Program-made: the position numbers and the translations under genes
Notes under the pieces: model-generated
Databases searched by the model: none
Told to the model about the DNA's origin: nothing
What the model saw: the letters and a program-made list of their open reading frames with translations, nothing else
DNA from: Kitasatospora sp. A2-31
Lineage (GTDB): Bacteria > Actinomycetota > Actinomycetes > Streptomycetales > Streptomycetaceae
Direction: 5' to 3'
Length of the DNA stretch: 64,000 nucleotides
NCBI RefSeq assembly: GCF_022288725.1
Contig: NZ_JAKNTA010000012.1
Span: forward strand, 117,525-181,524
Shown here: positions 39,412-47,969 of the stretch, in pieces
Position numbering within the stretch: the first letter of the stretch is position 1
How the letters are laid out: each line of letters starts with the position of its first letter

Positions 39412-42400
39412 CGGGCCGCCTCCGGCCGGTCGGCCAGGACCGCGGCGAGTTCGGCGATCGTCGGCGCCTCGAACAGCATGTCGACGGCCTCGTCACCGGA
39501 CTGGGTGAGGCCGAGCTCGGCGCGCAGCCGGCCGATGATGCGCACGGCGTGCAGCGAGTCGCCGCCGAGATCGAAGAAGTTGTCCGCCACGCCGAAGTCG
39601 TTGCGGCCCAGCGCCTCGCTCCAGATCTCGAACAGCCGCTGCTCCAGGGCCGACTGCGGCGAGGTCCGGTCCTCGGGCGCGCTCTCACGCCACGGCGAGG
39701 GCAGGGCGGAGCGGTCGACCTTGCCGTTGGCGCTCAGCGGCAGCGCGTCGAGGACGAGGTAGTGGTGCGGGAGCATGTAGTCGGGCAGCAGCTCGCCGAG
39801 CTCCCGGTGCAGGGCGGCGGTGTCGAGCGCCGCGCGGCCGGCGGGGGCGCCGGCGATCAGCACGTGCTGGGCCAGGGCGTCCACGGCCGGTGCGCCCTCC
39901 GGCACGGAGGCGGTCCGGGTGAAGCCGGCGGCCGCCAGCTGCTCCTGCCACTCGGGCACGGACAGCAGGGTGGCCTCGCGCTGGTCCTGGTAGTTCCCGA
40001 AGCCTTCGAGGAAAGCGAAGCTGATCATGTTCAGCGGGGAGTTGACGGTGCCTTCGATCAGCACCAGCAGGCCGCCGGGGGCGAGCAGGCCGCGGACGCC
40101 GCGCAGGGCCCGGCCGAGGTCCTTGGCGTCGTGAAGGACGTTGGCGCCGATGACGACGTCGGCGCAGCCGGGGGCCAGCCCGTGGGCGGCCGGGTCGTCG
40201 TCGATGTCGAACAGGCCGTAGTCGACGAAGGGGTAGGCGTCGGCGTAGCGCTGCCGGGCCGGCGCGGTGAAGGCGGTCGAGATGTCGGTGAAGCGGTACC
40301 GGACCCGGTCGGCGGGCAGGGCGGGCAGCACCTGGTCGCAGGTCGCACCGGTGCCGGCGCCGATCTCGAGGATCCGGACGGTACGGTCGGCCGGGGCCTG
40401 GTCGACGAAGGAGCGGACCGTCGCGGCGGCGACCAGGTTCTGCAGCCGGGCGGCCGGATTGCCCGCGTACAGCGCCCGGGTGACCTTCCAGTCCCCGTCG
40501 GGCAGGAGCAGCTGGAGCGGGCGGACCTGTCCCTGGAGCATCGCGAGCTGCTGGTCGATGCAGGCGGTGAAGTAGTCCAGGAGGACGCGGTCGGTGCCGG
40601 TGGCGGTGAGGGCGCCGAGGGCGGCCTTGATCTCCGCGTCCAGGGCGTCGGCGTCGAGGGGCTGCTCGGTGCGGTACTCGCCGGGCGTCCCGGTGGCGGT
40701 GAGCAGCCGCTCGGCGGCGAGGACGGTCAGCCACTGGTGGATCAGCCCGCGGTAGAGCGGGCGCACACCGCCGGCGGCGACGATCGTGTCGGCCGTGGCG
40801 CTGCCGCCCGCGGCGGTGAGGGCGCCGAGCCGGGCGAGGTTGCGCGCCATCACGGTGGGGGCCAGTGCCTCCAGCCGGTGCCAGAGGTCGCGGAAGCCGG
40901 CGATGGCGGGGGCGAGTTCGGCGGCGGCGCGCCGCACCTCGGCCTGGCCGGCCGCCAGCACCCGGGCGTGGACGGCGTCGGTGTCCTGGGCGGGCACCGC
41001 CTCGGCGGCGTCCTCGGGCAGCAGGTGGGCGATGAGCTGGCGGCGGCCGGTGGCCGGGTTGGTGTCGACGGTGACGACGGCCTCGCCGACCCCGGGCCGG
41101 CGGCGGAGCACCGCGGCGATCTCGTCGAGCTCGATGCGGTAGCCGTTGAGCTTGACCTGGGTGTCGTCGCGGCCGAGGAACTCGATGTCGCCGCCGGGCA
41201 GGTAGCGGCCCAGGTCACCGGTGCGGTAGAGGCGCTCGCCGGTCACGGGGTGGTCGACGAAGCGCTCGGCCGTGCGGGCCTCGTCGGCCCAGTAGCCCTT
41301 GGCGACGCCGATGCCGCCGATGAGGATCTCGCCGGTCGTCCAGACCGGGCACGGGTCGAGCCGGTGGTCGAGCACGTGCATGGTCTGGTTGGCGAGCGGC
41401 TTGCCGTACGGGATGCGGCTCCAGTGCGCGGGCACCTCGCCGACGGGGAAGGCGACGGACCAGATGGACGCCTCGGTGGCACCGCCCAGGCTGATCACCC
41501 GGGCGGCGGGGTGGGCGGCGCGGATCGCGTCCGGCAGCGAGACGGGTATCCAGTCGCCGCTGAGCATGACCACCCGGACGGGGGAGGCGGCGCCGGAGGG
41601 GACGCCGGCCGGGTTGTCCAGCCAGAGGCGCATCAACGCGGGGACGGAGTTCCAGACGGTGACGCCGTGTTCGGCGACGAGCGCGCTCCAGTGCTCCGGG
41701 TCGTGGGCGCGGCCGGGGGCGGGCATCACCACGGCGGCGCCGGCGGCGAGGGTGCCGAAGACGTCGTAGACCGAGAGGTCGAAGCTGAGCGAGGAGAGCG
41801 CGAGCACGCGGTCGTCCGGGCCGATGCCGAAGCGCCGGTTGACGTCCTGGACGGTGTTGGCCGCCCCGCGGTGGTCGATCATCACGCCCTTGGGCTGCCC
41901 GGTGGAGCCTGAGGTGAAGATGACGTACGCCAGGTCCTCGGGGGCGGGGGCGGTGGCGAGGGGTTCGGCACTCGCCGCGCGCACCTCGGCGTCGTCGGGC
42001 GTGACCAGGGTGAGGCCGGCGGGCCACTCGGCCGCATCGCGCAGCCGCGGCGTGGTGACGACGATCCGCACCCCGCCCCGTGCCAGGACCTGGGCCCGGC
42101 GGGCGGCCGGCCAGGCCGGGTCGACCGGCAGGTAGGCGGCGCCGGAGAGGGTGACGCCGAGGACGGCGGGCACCTGGGCGCGGCCCTTGTCGACGACGAC
42201 GCCGACGAGGGTGCCGGGGGTGGCGCCGAGGTCGGTGAGGCGGCGGGCGAGGCGCCGGGCGTCGGTCACCACCTCGCCGTAGCTGAGGCGGCCGTCCTCG
42301 GCGATGACGGCGACGGCGTCGGGGTGTTCGGCGGCCCGGGTCTCGACGAGCCGGCAGAGGGTGGTGACGGGCAGGTCGGCCGCGGTGGCGTTGGCGCTCT

Positions 42401-43022
42401 CGCGCTCCGCACGCTGCCAGGCCGGCAGTGCGGTCAGCCTGGCCCGGGTGTCCCAGGCCGGTGCCCCGGCCGCCAGTCGCTCCAGGGCGTCGGCGGCGAC
42501 GGCGGCGAGGTCCGCGGTCAGGCCCTCGGGCAGCAGCCCGTCGGGGTCGGTCCAGGTGAGGGCGAGCCCGCCCTCCTCCTCGACGGCGGAGTAGCCGGGA
42601 CATCGGGCCGGTTCCCGCTCGGCGGGTGCGTCGCCGGGGAGCTCCTGGAGGAGCTGCTGCTGGAGCCGCTCGGCGCGGGCGGCGAAGGAGTCCTCGGGGA
42701 GCGCGTCGAAGGCGAGCGTCCGGGCCGCGCCCCGGCCGGGCAGGGCCAGGTCCAGGCTGAAGTCGGGCTGCTTGGACCACTGGCGCAGCACGTCGGCGCC
42801 GACCGTGAGCAGGACGGCCGCCGGGGCGAGCCCGCGGAGTTCGGCCTCGGCGCGGACGGCCGCCCAGGCCGCCGCGCCGAGGCGCTGCCGCCGGACCGTC
42901 GAGCCGCCGGCCGGCTGCTGCCCCGCGGGGGTCGCGGTGGGCAGCTCCGGCGCCGACGGGCCTGCCGGGAAACGCAGTTCGATTCCCTCGGCGGGCATTT
43001 CTCTGAGCACGTCCAGCAGCAT
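39408..43022 (-). CDS. NRPS: partial Cy remnant, adenylation with embedded methyltransferase, PCP
   Basis: 1204 residues. Residues about 42-185 resemble only the C-terminal lobe of a Cy domain (VLRQWSKQPDFSLDLALPGR); the half with the catalytic signature is absent. The A domain (about 210-650 and 1060-1105) has the pocket D-L-Y-N-M-S-L-I-W-K, one change from the cysteine code. Between its A8 motif and the final Lys1101 sits a methyltransferase fold (about 690-1055) with motif I ILEIGAGTG at 884-892, in the position used by PchE, PchF and HMWP2. The PCP serine is Ser1156 in LGGDSLHAV. The ATG at 43022 follows GGGGAG by 7 nt. First gene after the cluster promoter. Confidence 0.94.
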   Translation of the reverse strand: MLLDVLREMPAEGIELRFPAGPSAPELPTATPAGQQPAGGSTVRRQRLGAAAWAAVRAEAELRGLAPAAVLLTVGADVLRQWSKQPDFSLDLALPGRGAARTLAFDALPEDSFAARAERLQQQLLQELPGDAPAEREPARCPGYSAVEEEGGLALTWTDPDGLLPEGLTADLAAVAADALERLAAGAPAWDTRARLTALPAWQRAERESANATAADLPVTTLCRLVETRAAEHPDAVAVIAEDGRLSYGEVVTDARRLARRLTDLGATPGTLVGVVVDKGRAQVPAVLGVTLSGAAYLPVDPAWPAARRAQVLARGGVRIVVTTPRLRDAAEWPAGLTLVTPDDAEVRAASAEPLATAPAPEDLAYVIFTSGSTGQPKGVMIDHRGAANTVQDVNRRFGIGPDDRVLALSSLSFDLSVYDVFGTLAAGAAVVMPAPGRAHDPEHWSALVAEHGVTVWNSVPALMRLWLDNPAGVPSGAASPVRVVMLSGDWIPVSLPDAIRAAHPAARVISLGGATEASIWSVAFPVGEVPAHWSRIPYGKPLANQTMHVLDHRLDPCPVWTTGEILIGGIGVAKGYWADEARTAERFVDHPVTGERLYRTGDLGRYLPGGDIEFLGRDDTQVKLNGYRIELDEIAAVLRRRPGVGEAVVTVDTNPATGRRQLIAHLLPEDAAEAVPAQDTDAVHARVLAAGQAEVRRAAAELAPAIAGFRDLWHRLEALAPTVMARNLARLGALTAAGGSATADTIVAAGGVRPLYRGLIHQWLTVLAAERLLTATGTPGEYRTEQPLDADALDAEIKAALGALTATGTDRVLLDYFTACIDQQLAMLQGQVRPLQLLLPDGDWKVTRALYAGNPAARLQNLVAAATVRSFVDQAPADRTVRILEIGAGTGATCDQVLPALPADRVRYRFTDISTAFTAPARQRYADAYPFVDYGLFDIDDDPAAHGLAPGCADVVIGANVLHDAKDLGRALRGVRGLLAPGGLLVLIEGTVNSPLNMISFAFLEGFGNYQDQREATLLSVPEWQEQLAAAGFTRTASVPEGAPAVDALAQHVLIAGAPAGRAALDTAALHRELGELLPDYMLPHHYLVLDALPLSANGKVDRSALPSPWRESAPEDRTSPQSALEQRLFEIWSEALGRNDFGVADNFFDLGGDSLHAVRIIGRLRAELGLTQSGDEAVDMLFEAPTIAELAAVLADRPEAAR

Positions 43023-43108
43023 TTCAAATCTCCCCGTTGCGACATCTTCGAAGAATTCACATTCGATTCCCGGGCGGCTGGTCAAGGCCCGGCGCATTCG
43101 CCTCCGGG

Positions 43109-43137
43109 ACCTTACAAGAGAGCCCGGTCGACGTCAA
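43109..43137 (-). promoter_or_regulatory. Sigma-70/HrdB-type promoter of the NRPS operon
   Basis: Read on the minus strand: -35 TTGACG at 43137-43132, a 17-nt spacer, and -10 TAAGGT at 43114-43109. Transcription would start near 43102, leaving a leader of about 80 nt before the ATG at 43022. No palindrome resembling a DmdR iron box or a Zur box is visible around it. Confidence 0.65.
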
Positions 43138-43138
43138 A

Positions 43139-45430
43139 CTACTTGGCGCTTCGAACAGTTTCCGGACGGTCCTCGACGGATTCCTCCGGAGGATCCACGG
43201 ATTCCCGTCGCACGAGCGGCGCAGCGGTCGCCGGAAATGCACCGGGCGGCTCGTCGGCGTACTCCCGCAGACCGATCCGGTCGTGCAGCCGGCGCAGCAG
43301 GGGCGGCGCCCACCAGTTGGCCCGCCCGGCGAGCCGCATGAAGGCGGGCACCAGCAGGCCGCGGACCAGCGTGGCGTCCACCACGACCGCCAAGGCCAGG
43401 CCCACGCCCAGGAGTTTGAGCAGGGTGAGCCCGGAGGAGGCGAAGGTGACGAAGACCGTTCCGATCAGCACGGCACCCGCGGTCATCACCCGCCCGGTCC
43501 GCTCCAGGCCGAGCGCGACGGCCCGCGCGTTGTCCCCGCTGCGGAGGAATTCCTCCCGGATCCGGGAAAGCAGGAAAACCTCGTAGTCCATGGACAGTCC
43601 GAACGCGATGCAGAACATCAGGACCGGCATCGTCGCATCGATCATCCCGGTCGTGACGAAATCCCCGACCAGCCATTTCAGATGGCCGTCCTGGAAGACG
43701 AAGACCATGGATCCGAAAGTGGCGGTGAGGCTCAGCAGGTTCAGCAGGATCGCCTTCGCCGGGATGAGCAGGCTGCCGGTGAACAGGAAGAGCAGGGCGA
43801 AGGTCATCACCGCGATCAGACCCAGCGCCGGCGGCAGCTTCCCGCCGGTGGCGTGCGTGGTGTCGACGAGTTGCGCGGCCTGCCCGCCGACCTGCACCGG
43901 CCCGGGCGCCCCGTCGGCGGACCGGACGGCCGCCACCAGCGCGCGCCCCTCGGGCGAGTACGGCTCCACGGTGGAGACGACCGACAGCCAGCTGCCCGCC
44001 GCGGCGGTGAAGCGTTCGGCGGCCGGCGTCGGCGGTGCGACCGGCCGACCCGCCGCGTAGGACCCGGTGAGGGTGTCCACCCGCCGCACGCCCGGCACCG
44101 TCGAGAGCCGCTCCGCGTACCCGGGGAGCACCCGCTGGGCCTCGGCTCCGGCCACCCCCTTGACGACGACCGGGATCGGGTTGGTCTCCCCCGGGTCGTA
44201 GTTGTCCCGCAGGTACTGCGCCGCCTGGCGGGCCGGCGAGGAGGCCGGCAGGACCCGGTCGTCCGCGAGGCTGAACGACGCGGACAGGAACGGGCTGCCC
44301 AGCAGCAGGAGCAGGCCGACGATCACGGTCACGATCGGGAGGGGGCGCCGCATCACACCCAGCGCCAGCCGCTGCCAGAACCCGCTCGGCGTGCGGCGCC
44401 GGAACCTGCCGAACAGGTCGAGGCCGTTCACCCGGTGGCCGAGCACCGCCAGCAGCGCGGGCAGCGCGACCACCGAGGTCAGCGCCGCGACCAGCACGAC
44501 GGCGATGCCGCCGTAGGCGATCGAGCGGAAGAAGTACATCGGGAAGACCAGCAGCGCCGCGAGCGAGAGGGCGACCGTGACGCCGGAGAAGAGCACGGTC
44601 AGGCCCGCCGTGCGGACGGTGGTGCGCACCGCCGCGGCCACGTCGGCGCCGGCGGCGAGCTCGTCGCGGAACCTGCTGATCACGAAGAGGCTGTAGTCGA
44701 TGGCGAGTCCGAGCCCGAGCGCCGTGGTGACGTTCAGTGCGAAGACCGACACCGGGGTGACCTCGGTGAGCAGTTGCAGCACGGCGGTGGTGGAGAGCAC
44801 GGAGATCCCGCCGACCGCGAGCGGCACGAGTGCGGCGGCGAGGCTGCCGAAGATCAGCACCAGCAGGACGAGCGTGATCGGTGCGACGATCAGTTCGGCC
44901 CGCAGCAGGTCGTCGGCGGACACCCGTTCGACCTCGACGTAGGTCTGGGCGATCCCGGTGACCCTCAGGTCGAGCCGGTCGTCGCCCAGTCGGGGGACGA
45001 TCCGCTTCGCCGTGGCCTGGTAGACGCCCTCGTTCCCGCCGAGCCGGACCAGCACCAGCCCGCTGGCACCGTCCCCGGCCCGCAGCGAGGCGGGCCGGCC
45101 GGCGCTCCAGTAGGAGTCGGCCGAGACCACGCCGTCGAACCCGCGGATGCGCTCGACCAGGCCGTTCGCGGCGGCGACGACCTCCGGGTCCTCCAACGGC
45201 CTGCCGCCGCGTCCGGAGACGATCAGCACCAGGTTGGGCGCGCCGGTGCCGAAGTCCCCGGCCAGCGCCTCGTCCACCTGCATGGATTCGGACGCCGGGT
45301 CCTGGAACCCGCCGTTGGCCAGGTGCTGCTGGACCCCCGCACCGTAGAACCCCGCCAGGGCGGCGACGAACAGGGTCAGGGCGAGGATCAGACCTCTTCT
45401 GGCAACCGCCAGTCGGGCGATGACGTTCAC
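43139..45430 (-). CDS. MMPL-family (RND-type) exporter
   Basis: A 763-residue inner-membrane exporter built as two repeats of six helices with large outer loops. The first helix begins near residue 10 (RGLILALTLFVAALAGFYG). The helix 4 region of each half has the polar pattern IDYSLFVISRFRDEL and MDYEVFLLSRIREEF, the proton-relay segments of MmpL proteins (Asp-Tyr pairs). It lies upstream of the NRPS operon on the same strand and probably exports the product or its precursor. The GTG start is preceded by AAGGAG with good spacing. Confidence 0.92.
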   Translation of the reverse strand: MNVIARLAVARRGLILALTLFVAALAGFYGAGVQQHLANGGFQDPASESMQVDEALAGDFGTGAPNLVLIVSGRGGRPLEDPEVVAAANGLVERIRGFDGVVSADSYWSAGRPASLRAGDGASGLVLVRLGGNEGVYQATAKRIVPRLGDDRLDLRVTGIAQTYVEVERVSADDLLRAELIVAPITLVLLVLIFGSLAAALVPLAVGGISVLSTTAVLQLLTEVTPVSVFALNVTTALGLGLAIDYSLFVISRFRDELAAGADVAAAVRTTVRTAGLTVLFSGVTVALSLAALLVFPMYFFRSIAYGGIAVVLVAALTSVVALPALLAVLGHRVNGLDLFGRFRRRTPSGFWQRLALGVMRRPLPIVTVIVGLLLLLGSPFLSASFSLADDRVLPASSPARQAAQYLRDNYDPGETNPIPVVVKGVAGAEAQRVLPGYAERLSTVPGVRRVDTLTGSYAAGRPVAPPTPAAERFTAAAGSWLSVVSTVEPYSPEGRALVAAVRSADGAPGPVQVGGQAAQLVDTTHATGGKLPPALGLIAVMTFALLFLFTGSLLIPAKAILLNLLSLTATFGSMVFVFQDGHLKWLVGDFVTTGMIDATMPVLMFCIAFGLSMDYEVFLLSRIREEFLRSGDNARAVALGLERTGRVMTAGAVLIGTVFVTFASSGLTLLKLLGVGLALAVVVDATLVRGLLVPAFMRLAGRANWWAPPLLRRLHDRIGLREYADEPPGAFPATAAPLVRRESVDPPEESVEDRPETVRSAK

Positions 45431-45600
45431 GAAGCTCCTTCACGAGGACGCCGCACCGCGATGGGCGGTGCGGCTCTGCTCAGGCCCGGACCGGGACATG
45501 CGCCCAGGCGACCGGAGAGTCCTCAAGGGCCCTGCTGGACACACGACATGGCGTCGCATCAGGTGGAGCGGGCGCAGCGGGGCGCCCGAAAGTCGAACAC

Positions 45601-45735
45601 GTTGTCCAACTTAACTACTAGGCGGCATAGGGTCAAGGGTTCGAATCGATGACATGCACCTGCACGGGGGCATCGGCGACCGGCCGCCGGACTCTCCGGA
45701 GGGAGACCATAACTCAAACAGAGTTGTTCAACTTA
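45601..45735. promoter_or_regulatory. Two copies of an operator-like motif GTTGTYCAACTTA
   Basis: GTTGTCCAACTTA at 45601-45613 and GTTGTTCAACTTA at 45723-45735 differ at one base. Each contains the small palindrome GTTG-N2-CAAC. They lie in the divergent region (45431-45797, no gene) between the MMPL and MFS exporters. The second overlaps a possible -35 TTGTTC at 45724. A shared regulator, for example of MarR or TetR type, is plausible. Confidence 0.5.
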
Positions 45736-45753
45736 TCCCTCGTGCGGTATCCC

Positions 45754-45778
45754 TATCTCGTACACGCTGTACGAGATA
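45754..45778. promoter_or_regulatory. Perfect palindrome upstream of the MFS exporter, likely TetR operator
   Basis: Arms TATCTCGTACA and TGTACGAGATA (11 bp each, perfect) flank a CGC centre, ending 19 bp before the ATG of the exporter. It overlaps or follows the probable -10 (TATCCC at 45748). The TetR-type gene right after the exporter is the natural candidate to bind it. Confidence 0.75.
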
Positions 45779-45797
45779 ACGAGACGAGGAGGGCCTC

Positions 45798-47276
45798 ATG
45801 GCGCACGCCACCCACCCGGCCGCCGACGCCGGCCGCCACGGACACGGACACGGCCACGGACACGGACACGGGCAGGAGCAGGAGCACGGCCACGACCACC
45901 CGCCCGCGCACCCGAAGCGCTGGCTGCTGCTGACGCTGCTCTGCCTCTCGCAGTTCATGCTGATCGTGGACGTGACCGTGATCAACGTGGCCCTGCCCAG
46001 CATCGGCGCCGACCTCGAGCTCAGCCGCGCCACCCTCACCTGGGCGGTGACCGCCTACACCCTCTGCTTCGGCGGTCTGATGCTGCTCGGCGGCCGCCTG
46101 GCCGACGCCTTCGGCGCCCGGCGGCTGCTGCTCACCGGCCTGGTCGTGTTCACCCTCGCCTCGCTGGCGACCGGACTGGCCGAGAACGCCGGCGTCCTCA
46201 TCGGCGGCCGGCTCGCCCAGGGTGTCGGCGCGGCGCTGCTCTCCCCCGCCGCGCTCGCCACCATCACCCGCACCTTCCACGGCCCCGAGCGGCACAAGGC
46301 CCTGGGCATCTGGGCGATGCTCGGCGGCATCGGCTTCGCGGTCGGCGCCATGCTCGGCGGCGTGCTCACCGCCGGACCGGGCTGGAGCTGGGTCTTCTTC
46401 ATCAACGTCCCGGTCGGCGCCGCCCTGCTCGCCGCGCTCCCCCGGCTGCTCCCCGCGACCCCCGCCCCCGGCGACCGCCGGATCGACCTGCCCGGCGCGG
46501 TGCTGGTCACCGCGGCCACCGGGTCGCTCATCTTCGGCCTGATCAAGGCGGGCGACGCGGGCTGGGCATCGGCCGCCACCCTGCTGCCGCTGGCCGCCGC
46601 CGTCCTGCTCTACGCCGCGTTCACCGTGGTCGAGCGCCGGACCGCCTCACCCCTGATGGACCTGCGCATCCTCGCCAAGCGCCCGGTCGCCGCCGGCTCG
46701 TTCCTGATGCTCATCGCCACCGGCCTGCTGCTCGGCTTCGTCTTCCTCGGCTCGCTCTACCTCCAGGACGTGCGCCAGCTGTCCGCCCTCTCCACCGGTG
46801 CGCTGCTGCTGCCCGTCGCCGTCGCCACGGCCGTCGGCGCCCACCTCGCCGCGCACCTGATCGCCCACGCCGGCACCCGCCTGGTCGCCGCGGCCGGGCT
46901 GCTCGTCTCGGGGACCGGCAGCGTCGTGCTCGCCGTCTCGGACAGCACCGCGGGGACGGTCGTGGGGCTGGCCGTCGGGGCCGTCGGCATCATCCCGGTC
47001 TTCGTCTCCGCCACCACCACGGCGCTCGGCTTCATCTCCCACGACGAGGCCGGCATCGCCTCCGGCGTCGTCAACACCTTCCACGAGGTCGGCGGTACGG
47101 TCGGGGTGGCCACGGTGTCCACCGTCGCCGCCGCCGGGATCGCCGCGCACACCTCGGCCGGATTCCCGGGCGCCTACACCGCGCTGGCCGTCGCGGCGGC
47201 GGCGGCCGCGGTGATCGCGCTGGTGGTCATCCCCAAGGGCAAGCCCGAGATGCCCGCCGGCGTCCACGTCCACTGA
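45798..47276 (+). CDS. MFS exporter, DHA2 (EmrB/QacA) family, with His-rich N-terminus
   Basis: A 492-residue transporter with about 14 membrane helices. Motif 1 is VVDVTVINVALPSIGADL (as in EmrB) and the loop motif LGGRLADAFGARR follows; motif C reads ALGIWAMLGGIGFAVGAMLGG. Residues 13-39 are unusual: His alternates with Gly (five HG repeats) and then HGHDHPPAH, encoded by 6-bp repeats. The C-terminus also ends in HVH. The His tail could bind metal ions. It is transcribed divergently from the MMPL gene, with an operator-like palindrome upstream, and is a candidate exporter for the cluster product or for antibiotics. Confidence 0.93.
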   Translation: MAHATHPAADAGRHGHGHGHGHGHGQEQEHGHDHPPAHPKRWLLLTLLCLSQFMLIVDVTVINVALPSIGADLELSRATLTWAVTAYTLCFGGLMLLGGRLADAFGARRLLLTGLVVFTLASLATGLAENAGVLIGGRLAQGVGAALLSPAALATITRTFHGPERHKALGIWAMLGGIGFAVGAMLGGVLTAGPGWSWVFFINVPVGAALLAALPRLLPATPAPGDRRIDLPGAVLVTAATGSLIFGLIKAGDAGWASAATLLPLAAAVLLYAAFTVVERRTASPLMDLRILAKRPVAAGSFLMLIATGLLLGFVFLGSLYLQDVRQLSALSTGALLLPVAVATAVGAHLAAHLIAHAGTRLVAAAGLLVSGTGSVVLAVSDSTAGTVVGLAVGAVGIIPVFVSATTTALGFISHDEAGIASGVVNTFHEVGGTVGVATVSTVAAAGIAAHTSAGFPGAYTALAVAAAAAAVIALVVIPKGKPEMPAGVHVH

Positions 47277-47309
47277 GGGGAACCGCGATCGGTCTTTAGA
47301 CTCCGTCCC

Positions 47310-47927
47310 ATGGAATCCGAACACCGCAGCGGCGCCGCGAACGCCCGACGGGGAGCGCCCGCCCACCCCCGTCGGGCCGACGCCGAGCGCAACATCGCCG
47401 CCATCCTCGCGGCCGCGACCAGCTGCTTCGCGAAGAACCCCAACGCCAGCATGACCGAGATCGCCGCTGCGGCGGGCGTCGGCCGGGTCACCCTGTACGG
47501 CCACTTCTCCTCGCGCGAGGCACTGCTGAGCGAGCTGATGGAGCGTGCCCTCTCCGAGGTCGCCACCGTCCTGGAGGCCACCGGCCTCGACGAGGGCCCG
47601 GCCGACGAGACGCTCCGCAGCTTCATCCGGTCCTCCTGGCAGCTCCTGGACCGCAACCTGCGCATGCTGCACGCCGCCCGCCGGGCCCTGCCCGCCGAAG
47701 CCGTCCACGATCACCACCTCGGCATCCTCTCGGCGATGGACCGCCTCATCACCCGGGGCCGACAGGAAGGAGTGTTCCGCGATGACCTCCCGGCCCACTG
47801 GCTGGTCAGCACCGTCTACGCCCTGGTCCAGGCCGCCGGCGACCAGGTCGAGGCCGGCCGGTTCACCTCCGAGGAGGCGCTCGACGCCCTGGACGCCACC
47901 CTCGCGTCCGCCCTGCGGCGCGCCTGA
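47310..47927 (+). CDS. TetR-family regulator
   Basis: A 205-residue regulator. The helix-turn-helix (about 25-75) reads SMTEIAAAAGVGRVTLYGHFSSREALL, the standard TetR pattern. The C-terminal part is the variable ligand domain. It follows the MFS gene by 33 bp in the same direction and most likely represses that gene through the palindrome at 45754-45778, released by a drug or the cluster product. Confidence 0.92.
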   Translation: MESEHRSGAANARRGAPAHPRRADAERNIAAILAAATSCFAKNPNASMTEIAAAAGVGRVTLYGHFSSREALLSELMERALSEVATVLEATGLDEGPADETLRSFIRSSWQLLDRNLRMLHAARRALPAEAVHDHHLGILSAMDRLITRGRQEGVFRDDLPAHWLVSTVYALVQAAGDQVEAGRFTSEEALDALDATLASALRRA

Positions 47928-47969
47928 GCAGTGCCGGGCCGCCGGCCCGTCGGCGGGGGTGCCCGGCCC

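Noticed and set aside
35494..39762. Open frame of 1422 codons on the plus strand, antisense to two NRPS genes
   Set aside because: It is the mirror of real coding frames in very G/C-rich DNA: no domain, many Arg/Gly/Pro runs, no ribosome site. The minus-strand NRPS domains are unmistakable.
43023..45797. Iron box or Zur box near the cluster promoters
   Set aside because: I looked for TTAGGTTAGGCTAACC-like and TGAAAATNATTTTCA-like palindromes and saw none. The palindrome at 45754 is of another sequence and sits beside a TetR gene.
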